Shown here piece after piece: positions 1 through 10,964 of a stretch of 64,000 nucleotides of DNA; position 1 is the stretch's first letter, and each line of letters starts with the position of its first letter. The stretch comes from Haemaphysalis longicornis (taxonomy: Eukaryota; Arthropoda; Arachnida; Ixodida; Ixodidae): assembly GCA_013339765.2 (NCBI GenBank), contig CM023450.1, positions 43,209,745-43,273,744 of the forward strand, read 5' to 3'. The translations under genes and the position numbers were made by a program. Under the pieces are notes generated by a model. The model searched no databases and was not told the origin of the DNA. It worked only from the letters and a program-made list of their open reading frames with translations.

Positions 1-223
1 TTGCACCCGGTTAGAATTGCATAAATGAAGATTATTGGTCAGACGGAGTGTTGAAAAACCAAAAAACAAGAAAAACAACTAAAATATCAACAAGTTGATC
101 TGACAAAATGAAAATATGCATCTAAAACAGATCCCGCAGAAACCGAAAAATAAGCGTAACAAGTCTGCAAAGGAACACTCAAAATACGAATAAAAACAGC
201 ACAAAAGGCGAAATATTGTGTAA

Positions 224-374
224 AGGCCCGTTCACACTTACGACAAGAGCGATAAAAGTGACGCTATTTCTGTCGCTTTAGTCTCCCGGAGATCGCTTTT
301 GTCGTTTGGCCTCGACAAATTCTTATCGCGCGACAGAAATTGCGTCGCTTTTGTCGCAAGGGTTTTGCTGGCCT
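224..374. mobile_element. Harbinger-like MITE with TAA target duplication
   Basis: A 151-bp element has inverted ends beginning AGGCC and sharing a CTTxCGACAAxAGCGA segment on both sides. It is flanked by TAA at 221-223 and 375-377. A 3-bp TAA/TTA duplication is the hallmark of the PIF/Harbinger superfamily. Removing the element and one TAA rebuilds a GTGTAACGCCCTGCATTTCC junction, which is the sequence found uninterrupted in the related satellite units near 22.7 kb. The element carries no transposase and would need one in trans. The interior is also partly self-complementary, with CTGTCGC and GCGACAG segments. Confidence 0.75.
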
Positions 375-607
375 TAACGCCCTGCATTTCCACAAAAATG
401 CAGATTTGGCGGAAGTTCCATCTTTTATCGTTATAAACAGCTTAAACCTATAAATTGGTCAGACACAATCTTAATAGACCAAAGATAAGGAAAAATATAC
501 AAAAAAATATACTTAAAGTAATCTACAACATCAAAAATATGAATCTTGTACATCTCCCCACAGAAATGACGGATGAACAAACCAAATGCGCCAAAAAATG
601 TTAGAAG

Positions 608-665
608 TACGAATAAAAATTGCGTAAACAGCCCTACTCTGCAGTTTACGCTATTTTTATTCGTA
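608..665. repeat. Inverted repeat, 22-bp arms
   Basis: The arms TACGAATAAAAAT...GTAAAC and GTTTAC...ATTTTTATTCGTA pair almost perfectly around a 14-base loop. This is part of the satellite-related repeat at the window start. The position of GCGTAAAC relative to the unit suggests it corresponds to the GTGTAACGCC site that holds the MITE in the neighbouring unit. Confidence 0.7.
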
Positions 666-666
666 T

Positions 667-953
667 TTATATATACCATATAGGCACGCCATCGCTATTT
701 GCCGCAATGGCGAAAAGAAAAGAAAGGAAACTTGAAAAGATAAAAATAACACGTCTTTCGCTGCTCAGAACCATATTTGCCCGTCAAGAACTCACACTCC
801 TAGACAGGCGGCATAAGAGTGCTAGGCATCAGTAGACAATTTTTTGAATTTCTGCAGATTTCTTTTTCTTCACTTCGCCCACAATCATGACCATCGTCTG
901 AGAAATTTGGCGTTCCTGCAGTGCGTTTTCGACGAGACATACGCCATCACAGA
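667..953. other. No recognised feature
   Basis: This is AT-rich DNA with short chance reading frames only. The frames at 620-835 and 844-1107 run into repeats and match nothing I know. Confidence 0.5.
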
Positions 954-965
954 AACACAGAAAGC

Positions 966-1215
966 ACCCGCCGCGGTGGCTCCGTGGCTACGGCGTTGTG
1001 CTGCTGAGCACGAGGACGCGGGTTCGATTCCCGGCCGCGGCGGCCGCTTTTCTGGCGGAGGCAAAAAGCAAAAACGCCCGTGTGTACGAGATTTCGGCGC
1101 AAGTTAAGGATCTCCATGTGGTCAAAATTAATCCGGAGCGCTCCACTACGGCGCGCCTCATCACCTGCGTTGCATCGGCGTGTTAAACCCTTCAATCAAT
1201 CAGTCAATCAATCGG
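966..1215 (+). mobile_element. Ruka-like tRNA-derived SINE, full length
   Basis: The head is tRNA-like. A box A-like GTGGCTCCGTGG precedes a perfect box B GGTTCGATTCC, followed by the GGCCGCGGCGGCCGC linker. The SINE body then follows (GAGATTTCGGCGCA, GGTCAAAATTAATCCGGAG, CTCCACTACGGCGCGCCTCA), ending in a short CAAT-type tail. It is flanked by 12-bp target duplications with one mismatch, AACACAGAAAGC at 954-965 and AACATAGAAAGC at 1216-1227. Tick SINEs of this type are Pol III transcribed and mobilised by LINE enzymes. Reading frames over it are chance frames. Confidence 0.92.
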
Positions 1216-1227
1216 AACATAGAAAGC

Positions 1228-2425
1228 TTCGCTTTAAAACTTTGCCTAAAAAGGGGGAAGGTGAGCGGAAGGGGGGGTTCACCGCATCGTTTGTTTTTTC
1301 AAGATGGTATCTTAAAAATTTTTCGTGCACTTTTTTATTGCGCAAAGGGACAATCTGTTTTTTTTTTCTTGCTTTAGACGACATGCAATGATTAAAAAGA
1401 AATGTGACGCACCTGAGTCGAAGTCTGAAGAAAGTGTGTGCAAAACTGCATCACCAAAAACTCTTATCATAAAGCCATCTGGAGCTCGGAAAAGCCATCC
1501 GTTTGTTCCGTTCGATTCGTGTTTAATTCCCCTTTTCAACGCCCTCCCTATCTTTTCCTTCACTTTCTGTCGCGTTCAAATACACCACGCCAAACACATC
1601 GAAGCGCCCTTTAGAAACAGTTTTTCTCATTATTTTTTCTACCTCGTTTTATTTCATCCCGTAAGGTAGTCTTTATTTCGTCCCGTTTCGACGAAATGAA
1701 TAGAAAAAAATGAATAGAGGTGCGAGCAGGAGGAAGCTTTTTTCTGTTTCTTTTGTTGTGTTTTTGTATTCGGGAAATAAGCCAAACTGGTCTCGCTACT
1801 CATAATGTCTGGGGGAAAGGGGAAGGGGGGGGGGGGGTTCGGATGAAGGTGGAAGATTGCCGCGCCCATTTTGAGCACAGAACAGATTGAGAAAAATAAG
1901 AAAGAAAGAAAAAGAACATCGCCTGAAGAGAGTGGCAAAAACAAGCTCAAAACGCTGCGTCAAAGACGACAAGAAAATGTGAAGAAAAAGAAGAAAGTTA
2001 GCGAAGATTTAGTTAGAGGCCTAGACTGCGAAGCTTAGAAAGCCAATTATCCCGGATGCCTGAGCCTCGCCTCCCTGCTTTTCTTCGTAGCACTGAGGGG
2101 TCTGAAAAAAGGACGCATGCGATTGTTCCGCTAGAACGGTCCGGGTGGCTGCGGTCGCTTTAGACACCGAGTCACATCTCATTTTCTCACGCACACGGTC
2201 GCTTCATAGCGGCGGCATCATGAGCTTGCTGTAGTGCTTCGCCACTGGTGCTTCGCAACGACCGGAGGCTTTCGTGAAGTAGAAAATGCCAGCCCCGCTG
2301 CATTTTCTTGTCTCCCTAAACAGCCGCCGCAAGTGTTCTCTCAGAGGGTAGCGAACGATTGGCGCTTGGCGCCACTCGTTATGGCGGCATACGTTTCTCA
2401 TCACAAGTAAGCGTTTGAAACAACA
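1228..2425. other. Unrecognised DNA with a G-run
   Basis: I see no gene here. The only landmark is a purine-rich run at 1811-1837 made of three G blocks, the last 13 G long, which could form a G-quadruplex. The frame at 1654-1950 on the minus strand is the complement of that low-complexity tract. Confidence 0.5.
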
Positions 2426-2472
2426 CTTGACATGTTTTTGTAAACCATTATGGTTTACAAAAACATGTCAAG
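2426..2472. repeat. Perfect 47-bp palindrome
   Basis: The 23-base arms CTTGACATGTTTTTG..CCAT and ATGG..CAAAAACATGTCAAG match without error around a single central T. No copy of it is seen elsewhere in the window. It could be the remnant of a fold-back element. Confidence 0.9.
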
Positions 2473-2954
2473 GTACAATTCCAGCACTTATTTGTTAATT
2501 GTATTGGGATAAAAGTTTCCTTAACGGCGTTCGCGTGGTCTCACGGGATTTCGCGAGTGCGCGGTATATATAGGGTGTCTGTGTAGAAAGACTGCGAAAA
2601 ACAAGTGTCTTCGGGAGTTGGGTTCAGCATGCTGGAAACCGCTTTCGTATCGCGAAATCATACTGTCACGGCAAAACTGATTTTCACGTGTTTTATAATG
2701 AATAGATAAATAAACGCACCAAAAACAGATGACAAAGCTTACAAGCGACATGGATGAGGGCTATTCGACACTGGAGTTGATTTTTATGAACCCGCTTAAT
2801 GTAATATACCCCGCATGCCGCGCTCTCAATAATGCAGCAACCCACAGACGTGTGCACGCCAATGCATACAACACGACGATGAGGCGATAAGACAACAAAG
2901 ACTGCCGACAACGACGATGTTACCTGGGATTGGAGGTCTCGCTATAACGTTGCC
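2473..2954. other. No recognised feature
   Basis: I see neither coding sequence nor a repeat that I can name. Confidence 0.5.
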
Positions 2955-3180
2955 GTACCCGTTGTGGTGGCACAGGGGTTTAAACGCTGCGCTGCTTAGT
3001 GGAATATAGGCGGGTTCAATCCCGACCACATTGGTCGTCTTTTCAGTGTAAGCGAAAAACAAAAACGCCAGTTTCACTAAATTTCTGCCGACGCTAGACA
3101 TACCCGGCGGGTTTAAATGTAGTCCTGCACTACGGGGCACCTCACAGCCAAAGTGTAGCTGCAGGCGCTCAAAACCCCTG
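2955..3180 (+). mobile_element. Old, diverged Ruka-like SINE
   Basis: The order of SINE segments is kept but many bases have changed. GTGGTGGC and CGCTGCGCTGCT occur in the head, GGGTTCAATCCCGACC stands for box B, AGCGAAAAACAAAAACGCC for the start of the body, and CCTGCACTACGGGGCACCTCA for the CTCCACTACGGCGCGCCTCA block. No clear target duplication remains. The divergence indicates an older insertion than the other full-length copies. Confidence 0.75.
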
Positions 3181-5355
3181 AAAGAAAAAAAAATCATTTG
3201 GGTGGCGAGAGCGCGAGAGCCAATGGGTGGGTGGCGTAATGGACCTAACAGTGGTGAATCCTTACGCATCAATGACAAAACGCCCTGCTGTGTGGGCTGC
3301 TCTCGTTGTGTAAAAAATTGTCTCTCTCTCTCCTCTCTCTCTGGATGTATAAAAAATAAAATATAATATAAACAAAAATAAATCTGAACCTAATAAATAT
3401 TTGTGCCTAAACCCCCTGTTGAAGAATTGGCGTACTGTGCGCCGTGGAATTCATGTTTGCATCGCCTTCCTCGTGCTTTCGTTTTCAGGTGACGGACCGG
3501 GGTTGACCGGATCTGTGGGGCTTAAACCAGCCGAACATTCAGATGCGTTAAATACTTCCACGCGACTTCAAAAAAAAAAAAAAATAAAGTCTGTAAGTTT
3601 AGCATACGTTCTTTTTGTTAAAAGTGCACTGACACGAAAATTTTGTTACACTTTTATTGCTTTTATCGATGCTTAATGGTCTGGCGAACCTGAAACAGCA
3701 CTTCAGATACTTCAGCGTGCGATAGTTAATTACATTGAACGGCCTGAAAATCGTTTGTTTCAAATTACGGCGCTTTCATCCCGAAAGGCGCATATGACAG
3801 AATCCCGGCCTGACCTCACCGCTTTGTGTGGACGTCCCGGCGCCCGCTTGAGAGGGCATTGCGCCCGCTCGCCGCTCGTGGGGCCGCGCGCGTGAAGTGA
3901 CGTCAGAGTTTTTGACGAGCGCTGTCGCGTCCACCTTCTTTGGCTTCACGGGGTGATGTCACGCTGATGTCCATTTGCTGAGTGCCGCTCCGCGCGCTGC
4001 TTCCGTCGACGCGGTAAATGAGATCCAACTGAACCTATGTTCTTCGCGTCGCAGGCCGCTCATATTTCAGCCAGGGTATTCTGTTGAGTGAAGGAAGCGA
4101 ACTGGTGCAATAATATTAACGCCGAAAATTGGTGTCAGTGCTCATTTAAGATAAATTCGCGTATGCCGGAAGCAACGAATCTTATCCAGGAATTTCGGGT
4201 AAAGACTGCGGCAGAACGGCGGATGAACGCGTTGACAGAGAGAAACAGTACCCACCACACCGAACATAACAGATACAAAGCAACTGCCGTACCGTTTTCA
4301 GATTAAGGACGCAACACTTCCCGAGCGGTCTGCTGAAGCGCTGTCACTCACAGTACGTGACCGGCGAGGGACCCGCAGCACGCCTGTGCAGATATTGCAG
4401 AGAGGGCCCGGCAAATCCGATTAGGCCAGTGGCTTTGCCCTATACGTGTTCAAGAGCTGCGTCGTTACGTGCAAGGCAAACGCCTGGAGGCCACGTGACG
4501 GGGTCGGGTTCAATCAACTGATCCGGGCCTGATTGAGGCCAGAGAATGAAAACAATGGTGCAGTATACTCGACGAACTCGAAGGACTGCGTCGTGTAACG
4601 TTCTATCGCCCTTACTAGATTCCTGCAAGACGTGTTTTTTGCGGCACGCTGCCGTTTCACCAATAAAGGAACAGGCAAACCCGACGAAGGCTGTGCGGGA
4701 AATACTGTTTATAAACAACGAGAATTGGATATGGGTTAGAATGAGCACTTTTCACATTAAATTTCGTTTTAGCTGCTGGGATTGGTTACCAGGACATGCG
4801 GGTGCCTTGGGTCCAGGTTTGCCTCACATGCACTGTTTTGTATAGCTTCAGTGTTCCGGGTTGTTATTCCGGACAAGAACGTGTCGTCCCTGAGTGCTTT
4901 TGCTCTTTGTCTCCGTCGTATCAGAGGCAGCTGTTGTCGGGTTCTTCCCAACTTCGCGGACAATTCTCGAACTCAAGAACAGCCCGCTGGGAGACGCGGG
5001 CGACACAACGGGCGTGTAGGCCGTCGCCTTTAGTTGGGTGCGCACTGTGATGGAGGAAAAAAGGCAAGGTGAAAATGCGGCCGCCAAATGCTGACGATGT
5101 AGCAAACGACGAAAAATGTGATGTTTCAGCATACAGTTTGTTCCTGCCAGGCGTCACTTCGCTGCCGAGATAGTGAGACCGAGAAAAAATGATGTTAATA
5201 TAATGCCTAAACACCGGCAGCCCAGTCGTGGTATTAACGTGATATGCTTTGATTACAACGAGTTTGTCTCGGCAACTGTCTTAACAAACAGCGCTATATA
5301 ATCGGAAAAGGCAGTCATAATCATAGGGATTGTTTCCAGCCCGCAAGATCAATCC
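3181..5355. other. Unrecognised DNA with short simple repeats
   Basis: A CT-rich microsatellite lies at 3316-3341 and an A-run at 3570-3583. Open frames of 90-100 codons occur on both strands around 4440-5214, mutually overlapping with no family resemblance, so I do not call them genes. Confidence 0.45.
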
Positions 5356-5359
5356 TTCA

Positions 5360-5960
5360 TGGTGATCATGGAATCGCAAACATCTTGTAGCTACGGTCGG
5401 GCAACTGCGAACCACATTCTGAAGAGCAAAGCTCCGGATACCCAACGTCGTGATCGTCTGGGCACTCGAAGACGAGACCCTCACCGGAAAGCAGCAGGCG
5501 AATGGTGAATTGCGAGCTCATGTCTACCGGGCGACGCAAACGGAAGGGGACCTATACTCTAATCAACTACCATTTAGTCATCCGACATGTCGTCCGCCCT
5601 TTGTCTGAAATCCTTTGGCAAGGAAGACATCCACATCGTTGGCTGGACACTATACTGCATATACATTCCCACACCGAGAATTAATACGCGCAATTTAGCC
5701 CTTGATACACGTATGCAACAAATGCCCCCTATGCATAGACATATCTTTATGACGTGTAACCTGGGCTGGTCGCAACCATGCGACCGCCCTGAAAATACCG
5801 AACCCTGCCCTCGGGCAGTGGGAGGCGGCGCCGTGTAGCTTCGACCCGTTGGACCTAAAAAGTTGGTCTACCATGCGAAAGCGGCAGCAAGAGACGCAGG
5901 GTTACGGGACGGAGTACTCGAACCGCCTCAAGGAGACGAAGATCATGTAGTAGTAGTAAA
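5360..5960 (+). pseudogene. LINE 3' end (C-terminal tail of a non-LTR ORF2), decayed
   Basis: The best-preserved part is 5805-5940. In one frame it reads like the last residues of tick non-LTR ORF2 proteins: WEAAPCSF, then a basic alanine/arginine-rich helix ending near a glycine, as in the WEAALxSxD...RAxxAAxxxG tails of this group. It ends in a short GTA repeat at 5946-5957, a typical LINE tail. The sequence upstream to about 5360 shows only scattered resemblance to the preceding ORF2 region and is broken by frameshifts. Clade assignment is not possible from so little. Confidence 0.5.
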
Positions 5961-7385
5961 TGTTAGTTCTCTCGCTCACTCTCAATGCGAACGCCGCTCT
6001 AGCCGCCGCCATCGGATGTTACTTTTACGATGGCCTGCTGCGGAAAAATACTGCCGGTCTCACAGTTTTGATTCCACCCAAGATGTTCCTAAGGTGTCGG
6101 GTGTCGAGTAGAGAAACTCCTGGCATATCCCCTTGTTCGATGCACTCCTGCCATACGCAATTTTGAATCCAGATAGTGCCCGTTCAAATTGATTCACGCT
6201 TCTTCTGCAGCCATCTTGCCTCGAGAAACAAGTCACTCCAAGCCTCAGGAACGAACTTTGATGGCTCTCTAAAGGTACTTGCATGCCCAGTAGGAGTGAA
6301 ATTTTTCCGATACGAGTAAGAAACGTGCGCAAAGAAGTGAAGGCGATGGTGCCATATTATTTAAAATTCCACTCACCCTGCAATAAAATGTTTTTACACA
6401 TCACAAGGCGAGCGACTGACTGTTCGGCGACTTTTATGGAAGTATTTCCGCAGACCCTGTTATTAGGTCTGGGGCAATATTTCTACTTTATATTGCTATC
6501 GCAGTAATCACTATGGTTGGGAAGCAAAAACTTTCGCGTGCAGTTTTCAAACAGCAGAAACTTTAGTCACAATAAAATATTGATTTAGAGGAGTACGTCT
6601 AAAGCGACTATACCGCGTCGCTTGATGCCTCTAAAAAAGCGGTGCCATCAGCGCCTCTTCAACACTCTGAACTGCTTCATACCAAATCGTAAAGTCAATG
6701 CTTTTAGCAAACATCGAGAAGAATGATTGTTATGGCCTTGAAGCAGCAATCGGGACGAACAACCATTCAATTGCTTTGTTCAGCTGACGGCTGAATAACC
6801 GGGATAAAATAAAGAATTTGGCGTCTACCGCTTAACTTTTAGGCCGCTTTTTTTCTAATAGGACTCGTAACGCTGGTAAACGCAATTTCTTGTTCGTTTC
6901 CTGTGCGGGCACCTTCAAAGGTGAAGGCTTTATTGAAGCGAACAAAGGTGCACGTGCCTAGACGACTCGCGCGTTGCACTAAATCGGTTGATGCCGTGTC
7001 CTGCACGGCATGCGATTCCGTCGATCCTCGCCGAGCAAAGTAGCCGCATAAAAATACAGCAGGAAAAGCGAAAGGGAGCGGGAGATCAATTTACACCGCT
7101 ATTTTTTGCACGCCACTTTCGAAACATGCGCAGCATGTATTAGGTGTTTACGAAGGTTCGCATGTACACGCTCTTTTCTCGTCAATGTCATTGCACTTGC
7201 TCTCGCGTTTGAATAAAATACTGCGTAGTCTCCAATGTCCGCCCGTTACTTCCGCCTGTTGTGTTTTGCGGTGACGTGAAAACCACCGCTTCGTCATAGG
7301 TTAGGTTTTGCAGCGCTTTGATTGAACCCTGTGCGATATGACAAATGGGCCTGCCGGATCTGGCGGCTGCCGAAATTCTTCTGTA
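5961..7385. other. Unrecognised DNA with one hairpin
   Basis: The single landmark is an interrupted hairpin at 6584-6635, with outer arms TTTAGAGG/CCTCTAAA and inner arms AAGCGAC/GTCGCTT. No coding or mobile-element signature was seen. Confidence 0.45.
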
Positions 7386-7390
7386 ATTTT

Positions 7391-7688
7391 AACACGAAAG
7401 TATTTTATTACTAGATATACAAAGATTTGACTGACGTCATATCCGTCACGGAAGTGACGCCAGTACAATGAAGCAAGCGGCCTGTAAAGGGTGCACCCCT
7501 GCACAGCTGGTCTTCTTGCGGGGAAGCAACCTTTAGTACTAAAGAGTACGTTATACTTAGGGTTGTTTGTTTTCGGGTTTTATATTTTCACACGAAATTG
7601 CTTTATGCCGATATACACAAAGATTTTATTGACGTCATATCCGTCATAGAAATGACGCCATTATACCTTTGCCGAAGCGACCCGCCTG
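7391..7688 (+). repeat. Local direct duplication, about 95 bp, with CRE-like cores
   Basis: 7391-7484 and 7590-7688 are diverged copies. Both contain CACGAAA..TTTAT, GATATACA-AAAGATTT, TGACGTCATATCCGTCA and AATGACGCC-type segments in the same order. The repeat offset is about 200 bp, so this is an old tandem duplication. TGACGTCA is the palindromic CRE/ATF site and is kept in both copies. Whether it matters functionally is unknown. Confidence 0.7.
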
Positions 7689-7831
7689 CAGGACGTCGTG
7701 ACTCGTTTACGAAGCACACCCATAAGACAGCCGACGACCGGCAAATCATGCTCAGCATCAGGTTTGGCTGCACGTTTCACTTTCATGTTTTACTGATTCC
7801 TATGACAGGAATCACCACAGTTGTTTTTTAA

Positions 7832-8138
7832 TTTTTTCTCTGTCTCGTCGAAAAGAGGGACTCTTTCAAAGAATCCCACCATTGGAAATATTCTGTAATG
7901 CAACATATAATATTTTTTGCTCGGCGTAAATTTATTGTGGAAACAACATTTTAAAAATTAACAGGGTCTCTTAGGTTATCCCTAAGACGACATGAAGGCG
8001 GAAGCGAGAGAGGCGATGCCTTTAACGAGCTATGACATATATATGGTTTACTGTGTTTCACTTTTTTCCCCATCCATCTCCACCATCGACGTATCCTTCT
8101 TCCTCGTTCAGCTGCGTCCTTCCTCTCCCTTCATCTGC
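7832..8138. other. No recognised feature
   Basis: AT-rich DNA precedes a SINE. Only short chance reading frames are present. Confidence 0.5.
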
Positions 8139-8148
8139 CGTATACTGG

Positions 8149-8480
<332 letters not shown>

Positions 8481-8490
8481 CGTGTACTGG

Positions 8491-9194
8491 CGTGGACGGG
8501 CACTTTTACTGCGGAGTTCAAACTCGCGCTATGGAATGCCTCGTGCTATGGAACGCTTGCGAAGAAGAACCCTTTTTACACAATGGTGACCGTTTTTCGC
8601 TCATGGAAGTTGAAAGTCAACGGAACGGCGAGACATATGAGGCTTTGGCCTTAATAAATATGCGTGCTGCTGCTAGTAATTTAAACGACACTGGCTGAAC
8701 AGTTGCGGGTCCAGTGCACGTTCAGCCCGGGCTTGTTCGATTGGCCCGTGCAGCGTGCACGGTGCCTGTACTTCACGCTTCGATTTATCGGCGGTGCCGG
8801 AGAGCGCGAAACCGATCTCGGCATTTCGTCTGCCCTCAAAAGCAGCCAGAAATGGTCTTGACCGTGAAGTTCCGCATGCTGGCTGCACTTGCTTTGAACT
8901 GTGGTGGAGGTCGCTCTCTAGGAGTGTTCGAATACATGTAATTTGGGTTTTCGCAAATGAATAAATTAATTCTGCAGTTTTATGTCATATGCAGCAACCG
9001 GCTCATTACATATCGATAGAAGTTGTTTTGCAAGATAGTTCCAGATTTCAGACCCCAAGCACCGTGCACAAAATTCCTTTGTTTTGGATTGTGGGGTAAG
9101 GGGGGAGGTAGGAGGGGTAATCAAACTTATTTTTATGACTTCAAATTACGTAGTTTATCACACTCAAGTTACACATGAAATATGACCTTTAAGA
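8491..9194. other. No recognised feature
   Basis: Short frames on both strands at 8673-8964 overlap each other and match no known family. A G-rich stretch at 9090-9118 is low complexity. Confidence 0.5.
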
Positions 9195-9390
9195 CGTCAA
9201 ATAATGGAGTTTATTACGCACAAGTTGCACATAAAATATCAGCCGCATCATAGTAAAGGGCTCCGGATTATTTTGACCACATGGGATATTTAACGTGCGC
9301 CGAAATGTCGACACACGGGCGTTTGTGCTTTTCGCCTCTAAATGAAAAGGGGGCCACCGCGGCCGGGATTGAACCCGCGTCCTAGAAATC
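9195..9390 (-). mobile_element. Ruka-like SINE, truncated in the tRNA-like head
   Basis: On the minus strand the body blocks are seen in order: the TCCGGAGCCC block, GGTCAAAATAATCC, CGAAATGTCG-CGGGCG, the AAAAGC segment, then GGCCGCGG and the box B region GGTTCAATCCCGG. The copy stops at about 9385, so the box A half of the head is lost and there is no clean CAAT tail. Without box A it should lack a Pol III promoter. Confidence 0.85.
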
Positions 9391-10600
9391 AAAATTTTCG
9401 GAGTCTGGTTCTGTAGTAAACACTCAGTTCAAGTCGTTCAAAAAATTATGAGGTTAAGCAAGCCGGTGAGCGCTGATCTAAAAAGCTCTACTGCGTAGAC
9501 TTCTTTCTTTGGAAATGATTGATAAATATTTTGTGTCCAAAGGGTCTTTTGCACATATCAAAAACCTTTAGATAGCAGTTTTCAAGTTTGATGTGTTAAG
9601 CAGAACTTTATGATACTGTAATGATCGGATAACTTAATCATAAGCAAGCCATTTTTTCGTTTCTTGCTTGTAGAAAAAAACAGAATAATGTTGCCTGCTG
9701 ACACGACACCGCGGTGGATTGCATTCACGACAGCTGCGTGGCTCTCAGGCGCCTCGGGTCGTCGACTGTGTTTCGGCTCCTTCGATCCGTTGTAAATGCG
9801 CGCCGCCACCAACATATCCACATTTGTTTCTTCATACATTTTTCTTTCCAAGCTGTTTTGTTCTTGTGGTTGGACAAAAGGCGTTTTTACTTTCGCCTCT
9901 CGCTATCAGCAATATTTCATTTTTATGCACTTGTCCCAAGATCAATATAGCGAATGGCCTGATACCACGCAAACCCTCATCACCGTCAGTAACGAACTTT
10001 CGTGTGGGAGGCTTTCGATGCGCATCCGCTAATAGGGAAAAAATAAACACCAGCGTGCTTTACGAAACGCCATCCGTTGTAATCAGCGTGAATTCGTGTA
10101 CTTCACTTTCTTAGTGAGAAACTGTCGGCAATTGGAGCAATTTGCTGTTATAGATACGCTTTTGCGGGAACAACCTGTTTCATCATAAACAAGAGAAAAT
10201 ACGAAATTTTATCAGGCATAATGCGTGCGCATCTTTTCGCAGTGTAATAATGATCCTCTTGGAGAAACGTGCCAGCAGCAGCGCCACTAAGAATTTGCTG
10301 CATACACTTTTAGAGTAAACGTATTTATCAAACTTCAGAAAGCAGTGAGACTTTGGGCAGTTAGGCAACACGACGCAGATTCGATCTGGGTGCGCAACCC
10401 CACCTAATTTTATTCATTCGCGTTACTAAACGGACTCAAAGCAATCTCGCTTGTAGCCTTTAGCGTGTCTGCAGCAAACTCAGCGTAAATTGCCGCTTTT
10501 AGATCTGTTTTGCTACTTTTTTGACGCTCTATCGCAGAGCTATTCCTTGGGGCGATTTTCAACGCGCTTCGTGCCTCTTTCAAACTGCGAAGGATCACCC
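9391..10600. other. No recognised feature
   Basis: Overlapping open frames at 9582-10114 lie on both strands and are up to 131 codons long. None carries a motif I know and there is no sign of splicing structure, so they are treated as chance frames. A weak box B-like GATTCGATCTG lies near 10379. Confidence 0.45.
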
Positions 10601-10602
10601 GC

Positions 10603-10886
10603 TATTCAGTTTTTAAAGCAAAGCTTTTTACCTCTACCCCCCAAGGGTTCTTTCGCGACCGTTGGTGTCACCAGAAAACCCCAGCGAACAAATAAAAGAT
10701 TTTACTGGCACCACCGGGAATCGAACCTGGAACTAATAGACTAACAAAGCGAGAACCCGGTGTCTTACCGATTTAGCTACGAGCCCACGAGATGACGGGG
10801 AAGACAGGTGGTGTACTCACCAAGCACATCTATGGGTTTACCCCCTGCGTTCTCGCTGAATGCCACGTGAAAGCGTCACGTGACCA
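10603..10886 (-). repeat. 285-bp repeat with tRNA-like core, copy 1
   Basis: On the minus strand this matches 63338-63622 along its whole length. Shared blocks include TCACGTGGCATTCA, GGGGGTAAACCC, GAGTACACC, the tRNA-like core, TTTGTTCGC, GTTTTCTG-TGAC, AGAACCCTT and AAAGCTT-GCTTTAAAAA. The tRNA-like core at 10706-10786 has box A TAGCTAAATCGG and box B GGTTCGATTCC, a good T-arm (CCAGG/CCTGG type) and GGTTCTCGCT in the anticodon-arm position. The acceptor stem does not pair well, so I read it as a tRNA-derived repeat and not a functional tRNA gene. It lies just upstream of the truncated LINE. Confidence 0.8.
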
Positions 10887-10964
10887 TTCCCGCCCGTCTA
10901 GCGGCCCTGTGCGCACCTTGCTCATGTGCTAAGAGTCACAAAATTAAAGGAGACTCACACCAAT

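Larger units (their letters stand above)
1..666 (-). repeat. Satellite-related repeat, minus strand, interrupted by a MITE
   Basis: Read on the minus strand, this stretch has the same building blocks as the tandem array at 21655-22880. The block at 378-470 matches the array unit in order: the GCGTTA motif, the paired GCATTT/AAATGC segment, the GGAACTTTCGCG-like segment, the ATAACGAT segment and the GACCAATTAT segment. Two related but diverged units are visible, because ATTGGTCAGAC recurs at about 35 and 454. The spacing is longer than the 150 bp of the array even after removing the MITE. The stretch ends in a 22-bp-arm inverted repeat at 608-665. I see no coding content. The similarity is clear by eye, but the unit boundaries are approximate. 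Confidence 0.65.

Noticed and set aside
10706..10786. Functional tRNA gene
   Set aside because: Boxes A and B and the T-arm are good, but the acceptor stem does not pair and the same sequence sits inside a 285-bp repeat.
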